DNA from: Klebsiella spallanzanii
GTDB lineage: Bacteria > Pseudomonadota > Gammaproteobacteria > Enterobacterales > Enterobacteriaceae
DNA: 47,392 bases
Reading direction: 5' to 3'
Assembly: GCF_902158555.1 (NCBI RefSeq)
Contig: NZ_CABGGS010000006.1
Location: 99,068-146,459, forward strand
Below are positions 16,537-26,079 of the stretch, in pieces. Each line of letters starts with the position of its first letter. Position 1 is the first letter of the stretch. The position numbers and the translations under genes were made by a program. The notes under the pieces are model-generated. The model worked only from the letters and a program-made list of their open reading frames with translations, was not told where the DNA came from and searched no databases.

Positions 16537-17393
16537 GATTGTTCTGTTTCTTCTTTTTTCAGTTTGCGGTATTCACCGAGAGTGACAGTAATTTCAGCGC
16601 CAAGCAAGACGATACACCACGTCCAGTACACCCAAACGAATAAAATAGGTACGACGGCAATGACGCCATAAATCAACTGATATGACGGAAACGCAGTGAT
16701 ATATAAAGCAAATGCCTTCTTACCCGCCTCAAAAAGTAGCGCAGCGACCAGAGAGCCAATCACCGCATCGCGATTGCGCACCTCCGCCGTTGGCACAATG
16801 CTGTAGAGCAGCCAGAATGCCACCCACGATAAAATGAGCGGAAAAATACGCAGCACATCGTCAATCACGCTATTCAGATCGCTGGCCCAGCGTAGCGAGA
16901 GAAGATAGGAGCTAATCGCCAGGCTCGCCCCCGCCAGCAGCGGCCCCAGCGTGAGGATCATCCAATAGACGGCAAAGGAGTAGGTTTTTGGTCGGGTTCG
17001 GGTACTACGCCAAATGGTATTCAGTGCGCTATCAATGGAATACATCAGCAACAGCGAGGTTACAATCAGGCCGAAAGCCCCCACGGCAGTCATCCGGCTG
17101 GAGTTAGCCACAAACTGCTCAATGTAGCCCTGAATCACATCCCCGGTAGCCGGAATAAAATTCGCAAAGATAAAATGACGAATCTGGATGCTGACATCAG
17201 AAAACATCGGAAATGCCGCGAACAGCGCGAAAACGACGGCAATAAGCGGCACAAGGGAGAGCAACGACACATAGGCCAGGTTTCCCGCCAGAGTCGTCAT
17301 ATTATCTTCATCAATACGCCGCCACAGCAGCTTTAGCCAGGAAATCAGCGGACGCATACGACGAGTGGCTTTTTGATGAACGGTTTTTAGCAT
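16533..17393 (-). CDS. yihY: YihY/BrkB-family inner membrane protein
   Basis: 286 aa with six predicted membrane helices (for example [55 protein letters not shown]). The family was once annotated as ribonuclease BN, which is wrong for E. coli; the real function is unknown. It overlaps the end of yihX by 7 bases and the start of dtd by 4. Confidence 0.93.
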   Translation of the reverse strand: MLKTVHQKATRRMRPLISWLKLLWRRIDEDNMTTLAGNLAYVSLLSLVPLIAVVFALFAAFPMFSDVSIQIRHFIFANFIPATGDVIQGYIEQFVANSSRMTAVGAFGLIVTSLLLMYSIDSALNTIWRSTRTRPKTYSFAVYWMILTLGPLLAGASLAISSYLLSLRWASDLNSVIDDVLRIFPLILSWVAFWLLYSIVPTAEVRNRDAVIGSLVAALLFEAGKKAFALYITAFPSYQLIYGVIAVVPILFVWVYWTWCIVLLGAEITVTLGEYRKLKKEETEQS

Positions 17394-17986
17394 AGCTGTT
17401 TGGCAAAATAGTTGGGAATGGTCTCCTTCCCGGTCACCAGAATACTGGTGATACCCAACTGATTAGCCCCCGCGATATTATCGGCGTTATCGTCGAAAAA
17501 GACGGCATTGTCAGCGGAGAAGCCTTCTGATTCGAGGACACTCTGGTAGATCCGCGCTTCAGGTTTACGCATCCCCATCTCCTGAGAAAGATAGATATGG
17601 TCGGCAACAGCGCGTATCTCTGGATATTCATCCGGCCAGAAGGTGGTATGCAGACGGTTAGTATTGGAAAGGACCACCACACGATGCCCCTGCTCGCGTA
17701 ATTTTTGCATAATGGCGGTCACTTCCGGGCGCAGGGCCACAAATACCGCCTGCCAGCCGTGGGAAAACTGCTCGTAGCTAAGCGACATGTTCATTTCGTG
17801 GCACGTCGCCGCCGCAAAATCTTCATCGCTGATTTCGCCGCGCTCGTGCTGGTGGAACGCCTCCCCCATGGTGAAATGCTGCTTCAGCGTTGCAAGGGGG
17901 ATACGCGTTAAATCACTCCACGTCCCGAGCACACGGTTGAAGTCAATATCGACAATCACATTACCTAAATCAAAGATATAGAGCAT
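17387..17986 (-). CDS. yihX: alpha-D-glucose-1-phosphate phosphatase (HAD family)
   Basis: 199 aa. HAD motif I is [11 protein letters not shown], motif II is VVLSNTN, and the lysine and acidic motif IV are in [10 protein letters not shown] and [11 protein letters not shown]. coli YihX hydrolyses glucose-1-phosphate and acts on glycogen metabolism. AGGAGAG lies just before the ATG. It heads the run yihX-yihY-dtd-yiiD. The 130 bp to yihW hold no further gene. Confidence 0.95.
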   Translation of the reverse strand: MLYIFDLGNVIVDIDFNRVLGTWSDLTRIPLATLKQHFTMGEAFHQHERGEISDEDFAAATCHEMNMSLSYEQFSHGWQAVFVALRPEVTAIMQKLREQGHRVVVLSNTNRLHTTFWPDEYPEIRAVADHIYLSQEMGMRKPEARIYQSVLESEGFSADNAVFFDDNADNIAGANQLGITSILVTGKETIPNYFAKQLC

Positions 17987-18116
17987 GGTCCTCTCCTTTT
18001 GTACCGTGGAAAATTAACTGTAGCGGGAAAGGAGAGGTTTGACTATTCAAGAGTACTGGCTGAATATTCCCCAGCGCCCCTGAAGCTGAGGAATATCGCT
18101 TAACAGCAAGGCGGGG

Positions 18117-18902
18117 CTAGGCCTCTTCCTGAGCAAGAATAATTTCTGTCTGATTTTCATCCAGCCACGATTTTAACCCGCCTGACGGGTACTCATCGGT
18201 AAACAGCGCAGTCACCTGCGCGACGTTACCAATCTCCACGGCAGCAGAAGCGTGATATTTAGTATGATCGGCGGCGAGAAGAATTTGCCTCGAGTGCGCC
18301 ATCATCGTTTTCACCACGCTGGCTTCGTTGACATCAAACTCCAGCAGTGCGCCATCGCTTTCAATGGCCCCGACGCTTGTCACCAGATAATCAGCCCGAA
18401 AGTCAGCCACAAACGCCGTCGCGGAAGGGCCGATGATTCCGCTATTGTGCGGACGCAGCGTACCGCCGGGCACCATGACCTCGAAGCGTGGGTTGTTATA
18501 AAGAATATGCGCCACCCGCAGACTGTTGGTGATGATGCGCAAATGGTTATGGTTTAACAACGCCCGCGCCACCTGCTCAACGGTGGTGCCGATGGTAATA
18601 AATACCGTTGAACCATCCGGAATATAGTCAGCCACCGCTTCCGCGATGGCTTTTTTCTCTTCCGTCCAGGAGACTTCACGCTGTTCGAACGCCGTATTGA
18701 CCACGCTCGACGCTCTGCCCGCCCCGCCGTGGTGACGCGTAATCAATCCCTGCTCGCTGAGTTTACGAATATCGCGACGCACGGTCTGCGTAGACACGTC
18801 CAGCAGGCTGGCCAGTTCATCAATATTCATATAACCGCGCTCGCTAATCAGCATAAGCAGCTGATCGTGCCGCGGGTTACCGGTCAGTTCGGTAAGACTC
18901 AT
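18117..18902 (-). CDS. yihW: DeoR-type repressor of sulfoquinovose genes (CsqR)
   Basis: 261 aa from the ATG at 18902 (MSLTELTGNPRHDQ), the E. coli length; the frame could open seven codons earlier. The N-terminal DeoR helix-turn-helix is clear (MNIDELASLLDVSTQTVRRDIRKLSEQGLITRHHGGA). A ligand-binding domain of the DeoR C-terminal type follows, with the phosphosugar-site glycines (ITIGTTV). CsqR of E. coli represses the yih cluster and is released by sulfoquinovose derivatives. The gene sits next to yihV and within 1.1 kb of the divergent promoter region. Confidence 0.95.
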   Translation of the reverse strand: MSLTELTGNPRHDQLLMLISERGYMNIDELASLLDVSTQTVRRDIRKLSEQGLITRHHGGAGRASSVVNTAFEQREVSWTEEKKAIAEAVADYIPDGSTVFITIGTTVEQVARALLNHNHLRIITNSLRVAHILYNNPRFEVMVPGGTLRPHNSGIIGPSATAFVADFRADYLVTSVGAIESDGALLEFDVNEASVVKTMMAHSRQILLAADHTKYHASAAVEIGNVAQVTALFTDEYPSGGLKSWLDENQTEIILAQEEA

Positions 18903-18935
18903 GAAATTTCCTCGAAAAACCATTGCCCTGGCATT

Positions 18936-19832
18936 TTATACAAAAAGTGACAGAAAAGATCGGGTTTGATCACAGTCAGGAATACCGGCGCGTCCTCCCG
19001 GTCGCGTACATTTCAGCGCAGCGACTCCGCTTGCAAACCTGACGGCCTCTGCCGGGGCGTTTCCGGAAGCCAGGCTGAAGGCCAGTGCGCCGTGAAAAAC
19101 ATCACCGGCCCCCGTGGTATCAACAACGTCAACTGAGAATCCTGGCTGATGTCGCAACACACTATGTGCAATCCAATTGCAGCCCTTGCTCCCTCGTGTC
19201 ACATACACATGACCATTTGTGAGCGTTTGTGCTTGCCTCAATCCAGCTTCAGGCTCTTTCAGCCCGGTCAAACGCACCAGACCCGGCTCGGAAAAAGCAG
19301 CATGATCGCTCAGCGCCACCAGCTCGCTGATATCCTGTGGCGTGACGTCGCCATCCAGCACCGTCATGACGCCCGCTCGACGCGCCAGCGTGAACGCCTT
19401 TTTTGCCCCCTCATGCCAGCGAACATCCGCCAGTACCACATCCCACTGGGAAAAATCGATCTCATTCAGCCAATCAGCATCTGGCAATAAATCCAGGCTG
19501 GGATAGTTAACGATAATCCGCTCCCCCTGCGCATCAACCATAATCGCCGATTGTGAAGAGTCTGCCCCCACGTAGCGCCGGGTGTAGCGAGTATTTACCC
19601 CCAGGGATTCCAGCTCCGCCAGCAGACTGTTTCCGGTATCGTCATCACCCACGCGGCCAATAAAGTCCACCTGCGCACCCAGCTTTGCCGCGGCCACTGC
19701 CGCAGTGGCCGCCGGCCCACCGCCCACTTCCGTATAGCGTTTCGCCACATATTTACCTCCTTCAGTCGGTAAACCTTCAACGTAATAGATGCGATCCATC
19801 ACGGTAATACCCACACAAGCAACACGAATCAT
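18936..19832 (-). CDS. yihV: 6-deoxy-6-sulfofructose kinase
   Basis: 298 aa from the ATG at 19832 (MIRVACVGITVMD). PfkB/ribokinase-type kinase that phosphorylates sulfofructose at C1 with ATP, the second committed step of the sulfo-EMP pathway. The PfkB signatures are GGGPAATAAVAAAKLG near residue 37 and the ATP-site DTTGAGDVFHGALA with the catalytic aspartate near the C-terminus. It diverges from yihU across a 166-bp intergenic region and is followed by yihW after 33 bases. Confidence 0.95.
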   Translation of the reverse strand: MIRVACVGITVMDRIYYVEGLPTEGGKYVAKRYTEVGGGPAATAAVAAAKLGAQVDFIGRVGDDDTGNSLLAELESLGVNTRYTRRYVGADSSQSAIMVDAQGERIIVNYPSLDLLPDADWLNEIDFSQWDVVLADVRWHEGAKKAFTLARRAGVMTVLDGDVTPQDISELVALSDHAAFSEPGLVRLTGLKEPEAGLRQAQTLTNGHVYVTRGSKGCNWIAHSVLRHQPGFSVDVVDTTGAGDVFHGALAFSLASGNAPAEAVRFASGVAALKCTRPGGRAGIPDCDQTRSFLSLFV

Positions 19833-19885
19833 GGTCATTCCTTAGGCGTTTCAAGATGGGATCATTTTAATTTCACAAAATGTTT

Positions 19886-19913
19886 AAAAAGTGACGGCTG
19901 TCAATTTTTTGAC
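19886..19913. promoter_or_regulatory. candidate CsqR (YihW) operator region
   Basis: The divergent yihV-yihU spacer contains AAAAAGTGAC at 19886-19895 and the inverted repeat GTCAATTTTTTGAC at 19900-19913. The same AAAAAGTGAC decamer occurs at 18942-18951, just upstream of yihW. ATGACA is also repeated near 19962-19977. Repeated GTGAC/GTCA half-sites next to the regulator and its target suggest the CsqR binding sites; the consensus was not checked. Confidence 0.45.
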
Positions 19914-19998
19914 CATAAATTACAAATACGATCAAAAACAGACATCAACAATAGACCTTAAATGACAAAAAATGACATCCACGTCTCAGGAGAACGTT

Positions 19999-20889
19999 AT
20001 GGCAGTTATAGCATTTATCGGATTAGGTCAGATGGGTTCACCCATGGCGAGCAACTTGCTCAAGCAGGGTCATCAACTCAGCGTCTTTGACGTTAACCCG
20101 GATGCCGTACAGCGCCTGGTGGAGAAAGGCGCGCAGCCAGCCAGTAGCCCGGCTCAGGCAGCAAACGGCGCGGAGTTTGTCATCACGATGCTGCCAAATG
20201 GCGATTTGGTGCGCAGCGTGTTGTTCGGCGCTCAAGGGATCTGCGAGAGCCTTTCCCCGCAAGCGCTGGTGATTGATATGTCGACTATTCACCCGCTGCA
20301 AACCGACAAACTGATTACCGATATGCGCGCCAAAGGCTTCGACATGATGGATTGCCCGGTCGGGCGCACTTCAGATCACGCCGTCGCGGGGACATTGCTG
20401 CTGCTGGCGGGTGGAACGGCAGAACAGGTAGAGCAGGCGACACCGGTGTTAATGGCGATGGGTAATGAACTCATCAATGCAGGCGGGCCGGGCATGGGTA
20501 TCCGTGTAAAGCTTATCAACAACTACATGAGCATCGCGCTGAATGCCCTCTCCGCCGAAGCCGCCGTATTGTGCGAAGCGCTAGGGCTCTCCTTCGATGT
20601 GGCCTTAAAAGTGATGAGCGGTACTCCCGCCGGAAAAGGCCATTTCACCACCTCCTGGCCAAACAAAGTGCTGAAAGGCGATCTTTCCCCCGCTTTCATG
20701 ATCGATTTAGCCCACAAAGATCTGGGCATCGCGCTGGATGTTGCCAACCAGCTGCATGTGCCGATGCCGCTCGGTGCCGCTTCTCGCGAAGTTTATAACC
20801 AGGCGCGCGCTGCAGGTCGTGGCCGGGAAGACTGGAGCGCCATTCTTGAGCAGGTTCGCGCATCTGCCGGACTGAACAATCAACATTGA
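19999..20889 (+). CDS. yihU: 3-sulfolactaldehyde reductase
   Basis: 296 aa from the ATG at 19999 (AGGAGA before it). It reduces sulfolactaldehyde to 2,3-dihydroxypropane-1-sulfonate with NADH, ending the pathway. It is a beta-hydroxyacid dehydrogenase: Rossmann [14 protein letters not shown] at the N-terminus, substrate loop [16 protein letters not shown] and the catalytic lysine in RVKLINNYM. It is the first gene of the rightward run yihUTSRQPO-ompL. Confidence 0.95.
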   Translation: MAVIAFIGLGQMGSPMASNLLKQGHQLSVFDVNPDAVQRLVEKGAQPASSPAQAANGAEFVITMLPNGDLVRSVLFGAQGICESLSPQALVIDMSTIHPLQTDKLITDMRAKGFDMMDCPVGRTSDHAVAGTLLLLAGGTAEQVEQATPVLMAMGNELINAGGPGMGIRVKLINNYMSIALNALSAEAAVLCEALGLSFDVALKVMSGTPAGKGHFTTSWPNKVLKGDLSPAFMIDLAHKDLGIALDVANQLHVPMPLGAASREVYNQARAAGRGREDWSAILEQVRASAGLNNQH

Positions 20890-20915
20890 TAAGTAAAAGG
20901 ACTGAGGACTGAACA

Positions 20916-21794
20916 ATGACGAAGTACACCCTGAAAGATATCACCCGAGCTTCCGGCGGTTTTGCCATGCTGGCCGTCGATCAACGCGAAGCCATGCGCT
21001 TAATGTTTGCCGCAGCGGGGGCGAAATCCCCGGTCAGCGACAGCGTGCTGACCGATTTCAAAGTGAATGCGGCGAAGATTCTTTCTCCTTATGCCTCGGC
21101 CATTCTGGTCGATCAGCAATTCTGTTACCGCCAGGTGGTGGAGCAAAACGCCGTGGCCAAAAGCTGCGCCATGATTGTCGCCGCCGACGAGTTTATTCCC
21201 GGCAACGGCATCCCCGTTGATAGCGTGGTGATTGATAAAAATATCGATCCGCAGGCCGTGAAGCAGGACGGTGCCAAAGCATTAAAACTGCTGGTGCTGT
21301 GGCGCAGCGATGAAGATGCCCAGCAGCGTCTGGACATGGTGAAAGAGTTCAACGAGCTATGTCACTCCAGTGGCCTGCTGAGCATTATCGAACCGGTAGT
21401 ACGTCCGCCGCGTCGTGGCGATAAGTTCGATCGCGAGCAGGCCATTATCGATGCCGCTAAAGAGCTGGGCGACAGCGGTGCCGATCTCTACAAAGTCGAA
21501 ATGCCGCTGTACGGCAAGGGCTCTGCGCAAGAGCTACTCACCGCCTCACAACGCCTGAATGAAAACATCAGCATGCCGTGGGTCATTCTCTCCTCTGGTG
21601 TCGATGAAAAACTGTTTCCTCGCGCGGTCAGCGTTGCAATGACCGCTGGCGCATCAGGCTTCCTGGCGGGGCGTGCGGTCTGGTCATCGGTTGTGGGGCT
21701 GCCGGATACCGAGCTGATGCTGCGCGATGTTTCTGCACCGAAGTTGCAGCGTTTGGGCGATATCGTCGACGAAATGATGGCCCGTCGCCGTTAA
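20916..21794 (+). CDS. yihT: 6-deoxy-6-sulfofructose-1-phosphate aldolase
   Basis: 292 aa class I aldolase of the LacD/YihT type. It splits sulfofructose-1-phosphate into dihydroxyacetone phosphate and sulfolactaldehyde. The Schiff-base lysine lies in the strand [15 protein letters not shown] phosphate-binding glycine stretch ([14 protein letters not shown]) closes the barrel. It starts 26 bases after yihU, with GAGGAC ahead of the ATG, and precedes yihS by 15 bases, so the three are cotranscribed. Confidence 0.95.
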   Translation: MTKYTLKDITRASGGFAMLAVDQREAMRLMFAAAGAKSPVSDSVLTDFKVNAAKILSPYASAILVDQQFCYRQVVEQNAVAKSCAMIVAADEFIPGNGIPVDSVVIDKNIDPQAVKQDGAKALKLLVLWRSDEDAQQRLDMVKEFNELCHSSGLLSIIEPVVRPPRRGDKFDREQAIIDAAKELGDSGADLYKVEMPLYGKGSAQELLTASQRLNENISMPWVILSSGVDEKLFPRAVSVAMTAGASGFLAGRAVWSSVVGLPDTELMLRDVSAPKLQRLGDIVDEMMARRR

Positions 21795-21809
21795 TACGAG
21801 GATCGAAGA

Positions 21810-23051
21810 ATGAAATGGTTTAACACCCTGAGCCACAACCGCTGGCTGGAACAGGAAACCGACCGCATTTTTAACTTTGGCAAGAACGCGGCGGTACCGA
21901 CCGGATTTGGCTGGCTGGGAAATAGTGGTCAGGTCAGAACGGATATGGGAACGCATCTGTGGATCACAGCCCGCATGCTGCACGTCTACTCCGTTGCCGC
22001 ATCCATGGGTCGCCCTGGTGCATATCAGTTAGTCAGTCACGGGATCAACGCTCTGAACGGCGCATTGTGTGATAAACGCTACGGCGGCTGGTACGCCTGC
22101 GTCAATGACGAAGGCGTGATGGATGCCTCCAAGCAGGGCTATCAGCATTTCTTTGTGTTGCTTGGCGCGGCAAGCGCGGTCACGACCGGTCATCCACAGG
22201 CCAGGCAACTGCTCGATGACGCCATCGAAGTGATTGAAAAATACTTTTGGAGTGAAGATGAGCAGATGTGCCTTGAGTCCTGGGACGAAGCCTTCAGCCA
22301 GACGGAAGATTATCGCGGTGGCAACGCCAACATGCACGCAGTTGAAGCCTTCCTGATCGTTTACGACGTCACTCATGATCGTAAATGGCTGGATCGGGCG
22401 CTACGCATCGCGTCGGTGATTATTCACGACGTGGCCCGCAGCGGTGAGTATCGCGTTAACGAGCACTTCGATTCGCAGTGGAACCCTATCCGCGATTACA
22501 ACAAAGACAACCCAGCGCATCGCTTCCGCGCCTACGGCGGCACTCCGGGCCACTGGATCGAGTGGGGCAGATTGATGCTGCATCTGCACGCCGCGCTGGA
22601 AGCTCGCTTCGAAACGCCACCAGCCTGGCTGCTGGAAGATGCCAAAGGCCTGTTCCATGCCACTATCCGTGATGCCTGGGCACCGGACGGCGCGGACGGT
22701 TTTGTCTACTCGGTAGACTGGGATGGTAAGCCTATCGTCCGCGAGAGAGTGCGTTGGCCAATAGTCGAAGCGATGGGCACCGCCTACGCCCTGTACACCC
22801 TCACCGGCGATAGCCAGTACGAAGCCTGGTATCAGAAATGGTGGGATTACTGCATCACTTATCTGATGGACTACGAGACAGGGTCATGGTGGCAGGAGCT
22901 GGACACCGATAACAAAGTGACCACCAAAGTCTGGGACGGCAAGCAGGATATTTACCACCTGCTGCACTGTCTGGTGATCCCGCGCCTGCCCCTGGCACCA
23001 GGGCTGGCTCCGGCGGTTGCTGCTGGTCTTCTGGATATCAACGCAGAATAG
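21810..23051 (+). CDS. yihS: sulfoquinovose isomerase
   Basis: 413 aa, member of the N-acylglucosamine 2-epimerase (alpha/alpha barrel) superfamily. It interconverts sulfoquinovose and sulfofructose, with activity on mannose and fructose also known for the family. Conserved residues include [14 protein letters not shown] and the histidine-bearing [21 protein letters not shown] precedes the ATG. It is 15 bases after yihT and 18 bases before yihR. Confidence 0.96.
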   Translation: MKWFNTLSHNRWLEQETDRIFNFGKNAAVPTGFGWLGNSGQVRTDMGTHLWITARMLHVYSVAASMGRPGAYQLVSHGINALNGALCDKRYGGWYACVNDEGVMDASKQGYQHFFVLLGAASAVTTGHPQARQLLDDAIEVIEKYFWSEDEQMCLESWDEAFSQTEDYRGGNANMHAVEAFLIVYDVTHDRKWLDRALRIASVIIHDVARSGEYRVNEHFDSQWNPIRDYNKDNPAHRFRAYGGTPGHWIEWGRLMLHLHAALEARFETPPAWLLEDAKGLFHATIRDAWAPDGADGFVYSVDWDGKPIVRERVRWPIVEAMGTAYALYTLTGDSQYEAWYQKWWDYCITYLMDYETGSWWQELDTDNKVTTKVWDGKQDIYHLLHCLVIPRLPLAPGLAPAVAAGLLDINAE

Positions 23052-23069
23052 GTCATAAGGATAGCAGCC

Positions 23070-23945
23070 ATGCACAGCGGCGGAAAAACCATTCAACTTC
23101 AGGCCGGACACTATCAGGCAAAAATCGTCACGGTTGGCGCGGGACTGGCGGAACTGACGCACCATGGGCGTCACGTCGTTATTCCACACAAACCTGAAGA
23201 GATGCCGCTGGCACATCTGGGGAAAATATTGGTTCCCTGGCCAAATCGCATAGCAAACGGCTGCTATCAGCATAACGGCAAGGCATTTCAGCTTGCCGTT
23301 AATGACCTTGCTTCGCAGAGCGCGATTCATGGCCTTTTAGCCTGGCGGGATTGGCAGATTAACCAGCAGTCGGTATCGGAAGCGTCGCTGATGATTTTTC
23401 TGCCGCCTTCTTACGGCTATCCGTTTTCATTACTTGTCGAAGCGACCTACCGCCTGGATGCGATAAATGGCCTGCATGTTTTTATCACAGCGCTCAATAT
23501 CGGTAACGAATCAGCGCCTTACGGTTCCGGCGCGCATCCCTATTTAACCTGCGATCTTGAGAAAATAGATAGCTGTACGCTAACCCTTCCGGCAGACGAG
23601 GTATTGAGCATTGATACCCAGGAATTGCATCGCGTTGAGCACACAGAGCTAAATTTCACCACGCCACGCCCTATCGCGGCGACGCAGATCGATCACACCT
23701 TTAAAACGACAGCGCCGGACGATGAGTGGGAAGTCAGGATGTTCAGCGCAGCAAAAAATATGACGACGTTTCTACGCTGCGACCAGCCCTGGCTACAGGT
23801 TTACAGCGGCGAGAAGTTACATCGACAAGGACTCGCCGTCGAGCCCATGACCTGTCCGCCTGATGCCTTTAATTCCGGAATTGGCCTTATTTCTCTTGCC
23901 CCAGGCGAGATGCACCGGATGCGCTTTTTGATCGGCGCTGAATAG
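23070..23945 (+). CDS. yihR: sulfoquinovose mutarotase (aldose-1-epimerase family)
   Basis: 291 aa galactose-mutarotase-type beta-sandwich protein. It speeds anomer exchange of sulfoquinovose released by YihQ, so that the isomerase YihS can use it. Visible family features are PWPNRIANGCYQ, the histidine in QSAIHGLLAWRDW, and SGAHPYL. The protein is slightly shorter than the E. coli form. A good AGGAT lies before the ATG. It is 18 bases behind yihS and 52 bases ahead of yihQ. Confidence 0.92.
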   Translation: MHSGGKTIQLQAGHYQAKIVTVGAGLAELTHHGRHVVIPHKPEEMPLAHLGKILVPWPNRIANGCYQHNGKAFQLAVNDLASQSAIHGLLAWRDWQINQQSVSEASLMIFLPPSYGYPFSLLVEATYRLDAINGLHVFITALNIGNESAPYGSGAHPYLTCDLEKIDSCTLTLPADEVLSIDTQELHRVEHTELNFTTPRPIAATQIDHTFKTTAPDDEWEVRMFSAAKNMTTFLRCDQPWLQVYSGEKLHRQGLAVEPMTCPPDAFNSGIGLISLAPGEMHRMRFLIGAE

Positions 23946-23997
23946 TCCCATTCCGACGCAAAAATTACCGAATTACCCTATATCTACGGAGACGAAA

Positions 23998-26034
23998 ATG
24001 AATTCGTTACAACAACGGTCAAGCGCATTAGAACTCACAACCCTACGGGATGGCTTTGCGCTAACGTATCAACAGCGCCTGATTCTGCGCCATACCTCGC
24101 AAACCCCTTGCCTGTGGATTGGCACCGGCGTCGCGGATATTGATATGTTTCGCGGCAACTTCAGTATTAAAGACAAACTGAATGAAAAAATTGCTCTCAC
24201 GAGTGCCACGGTCAGTGAATCGTCTGACGGCTGGCGGGTCGATTTCAGCCGCGGCACCACCATCAACGCGACCCTGAAAATCTCCACCGATGAACAGGGC
24301 CGCCTGAAGCTGGACCTGCAAAACGACGATCTGAGCCACAATCGCATCTGGCTGCGGCTGGCCGCTAACCCGGCCGATCATATCTACGGCTGCGGTGAAC
24401 AGTTCTCTTACTTTGATTTACGCGGCAAGCCGTTCCCACTGTGGACCAGCGAACAGGGCGTAGGTCGTAATAAAAATAGCTATGTCACCTGGCAGGCGGA
24501 CTGCAAAGAGAACGCGGGCGGCGACTATTACTGGACCTTCTTCCCGCAACCAACCTTTGTCAGCACTCAAAAATACTACTGCCACGTTGATAACAGCTGC
24601 TACATGAATTTCGACTTTAGCGCACCGGAGTATCACGAACTGGCGCTGTGGGAAGACAAAACCACCCTGCGCTTTGAGTGCGCCGACACCTATATTTCCC
24701 TGCTGGAAAAACTGACCGCGCTGTTAGGCCGCCAGCCAGAGCTGCCGGACTGGATTTACGACGGCGTCACGCTAGGTATTCAGGGCGGCACCGAGGTTTG
24801 CCAGAACAAACTGGACACCATGCGCAACGCGGGCGTGAAGGTGAACGGCATCTGGGCGCAGGACTGGTCCGGGATCCGTATGACCTCCTTTGGCAAGCGC
24901 GTGATGTGGAACTGGAAGTGGAACAGCGACAACTACCCACAGCTGGATAGCCGTATTAAGCAGTGGAAAGAAGAAGGCGTGCAGTTCCTCTCGTATATCA
25001 ACCCGTACGTTGCCAGCGATAAAGATCTCTGCGCCGAAGCGGCAGAACGCGGCTATCTGGCAAAAGATGCCGCTGGCGGTGACTACCTGGTTGAGTTCGG
25101 CGAGTTTTACGGCGGCGTGGTCGATCTGACTAACCCGGAAGCCTACGATTGGTTCAAAGAAGTCATCAAGAAGAACATGATTGAGCTTGGTTGCGGCGGC
25201 TGGATGGCAGATTTTGGTGAATACCTGCCGACCGATACGTATCTGCACAACGGCGTCAGCGCCGAGATCATGCACAACGCCTGGCCTGCGCTGTGGGCGA
25301 AATGTAACTACGAGGCGCTACAGGAGACCGGCAAGCTCGGCGAGATCCTGTTCTTTATGCGTGCGGGTTACACCGGCAGCCAGAAGTACTCCACCATGAT
25401 GTGGGCGGGCGACCAAAACGTGGACTGGAGCCTTGATGATGGCCTCGCTTCGGTCGTCCCTGCGGCGCTGTCGCTGGCGATGACCGGCCACGGCCTGCAC
25501 CACAGCGATATCGGTGGCTACACGACCCTGTTTGAGATGAAGCGCACGAAAGAGCTGCTGTTGCGCTGGTGCGACTTCAGCGCCTTCACCCCGATGATGC
25601 GCACCCACGAAGGTAACCGCCCTGGCGATAACTGGCAGTTTGATGGCGATGCAGAGACTATCGCCCACTTTGCCCGTATGACCACCGTCTTCACCACCCT
25701 GAAACCGTATCTCAAACAAGCCGTTGCGCAGAACGCCGCCTCCGGCCTGCCGGTGATGCGCCCGCTGTTCCTGCACTACGAAGACGATGCGACAACCTAC
25801 ACCCTGAAATATCAGTACCTGCTGGGGCAAGATCTACTGGTTGCACCGGTTCACGAGCAGGGTAAATGCGACTGGACGCTGTATTTGCCAGAAGACAGCT
25901 GGGTCAACGTCTGGACCGGTGAAACTCACCAGGGCGGCGAAATTACCGTCGATGCGCCAATTGGTCAGCCACCCGTCTTCTATCGCGCGAAGAGTGAGTG
26001 GGCATCGCTGTTTGCCACTTTACGCCACATCTAA
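23998..26034 (+). CDS. yihQ: sulfoquinovosidase, GH31
   Basis: 678 aa alpha-glucosidase-fold enzyme that releases sulfoquinovose from sulfoquinovosyl glycerol and diacylglycerol. The nucleophile is Asp405 (GGWMADFGEYLP) and the acid/base is Asp472 (MMWAGDQNVDW), the same numbers as in the E. coli enzyme. The sulfonate-recognising Arg/Trp block (QDWSGIRMTSFGKRVMWNW) is intact, which separates it from ordinary GH31 glucosidases. There is no signal peptide, so it works in the cytoplasm. GGAGACG precedes the start. A hairpin follows the stop before yihP. Confidence 0.97.
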   Translation: MNSLQQRSSALELTTLRDGFALTYQQRLILRHTSQTPCLWIGTGVADIDMFRGNFSIKDKLNEKIALTSATVSESSDGWRVDFSRGTTINATLKISTDEQGRLKLDLQNDDLSHNRIWLRLAANPADHIYGCGEQFSYFDLRGKPFPLWTSEQGVGRNKNSYVTWQADCKENAGGDYYWTFFPQPTFVSTQKYYCHVDNSCYMNFDFSAPEYHELALWEDKTTLRFECADTYISLLEKLTALLGRQPELPDWIYDGVTLGIQGGTEVCQNKLDTMRNAGVKVNGIWAQDWSGIRMTSFGKRVMWNWKWNSDNYPQLDSRIKQWKEEGVQFLSYINPYVASDKDLCAEAAERGYLAKDAAGGDYLVEFGEFYGGVVDLTNPEAYDWFKEVIKKNMIELGCGGWMADFGEYLPTDTYLHNGVSAEIMHNAWPALWAKCNYEALQETGKLGEILFFMRAGYTGSQKYSTMMWAGDQNVDWSLDDGLASVVPAALSLAMTGHGLHHSDIGGYTTLFEMKRTKELLLRWCDFSAFTPMMRTHEGNRPGDNWQFDGDAETIAHFARMTTVFTTLKPYLKQAVAQNAASGLPVMRPLFLHYEDDATTYTLKYQYLLGQDLLVAPVHEQGKCDWTLYLPEDSWVNVWTGETHQGGEITVDAPIGQPPVFYRAKSEWASLFATLRHI

Positions 26035-26042
26035 TACGGCTC

Positions 26043-26064
26043 GCCCGCGGGGAAACTCGCGGGC
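26043..26064 (+). terminator. intercistronic hairpin yihQ-yihP
   Basis: GCCCGCG (26043-26049) pairs with CGCGGGC (26058-26064) around GGGAAACT, inside the 45-base yihQ-yihP gap. No T run follows, so it is more likely an RNA-stability or partial-attenuation element than a full terminator. Confidence 0.5.
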
Positions 26065-26079
26065 AAACGGAGAATAACA

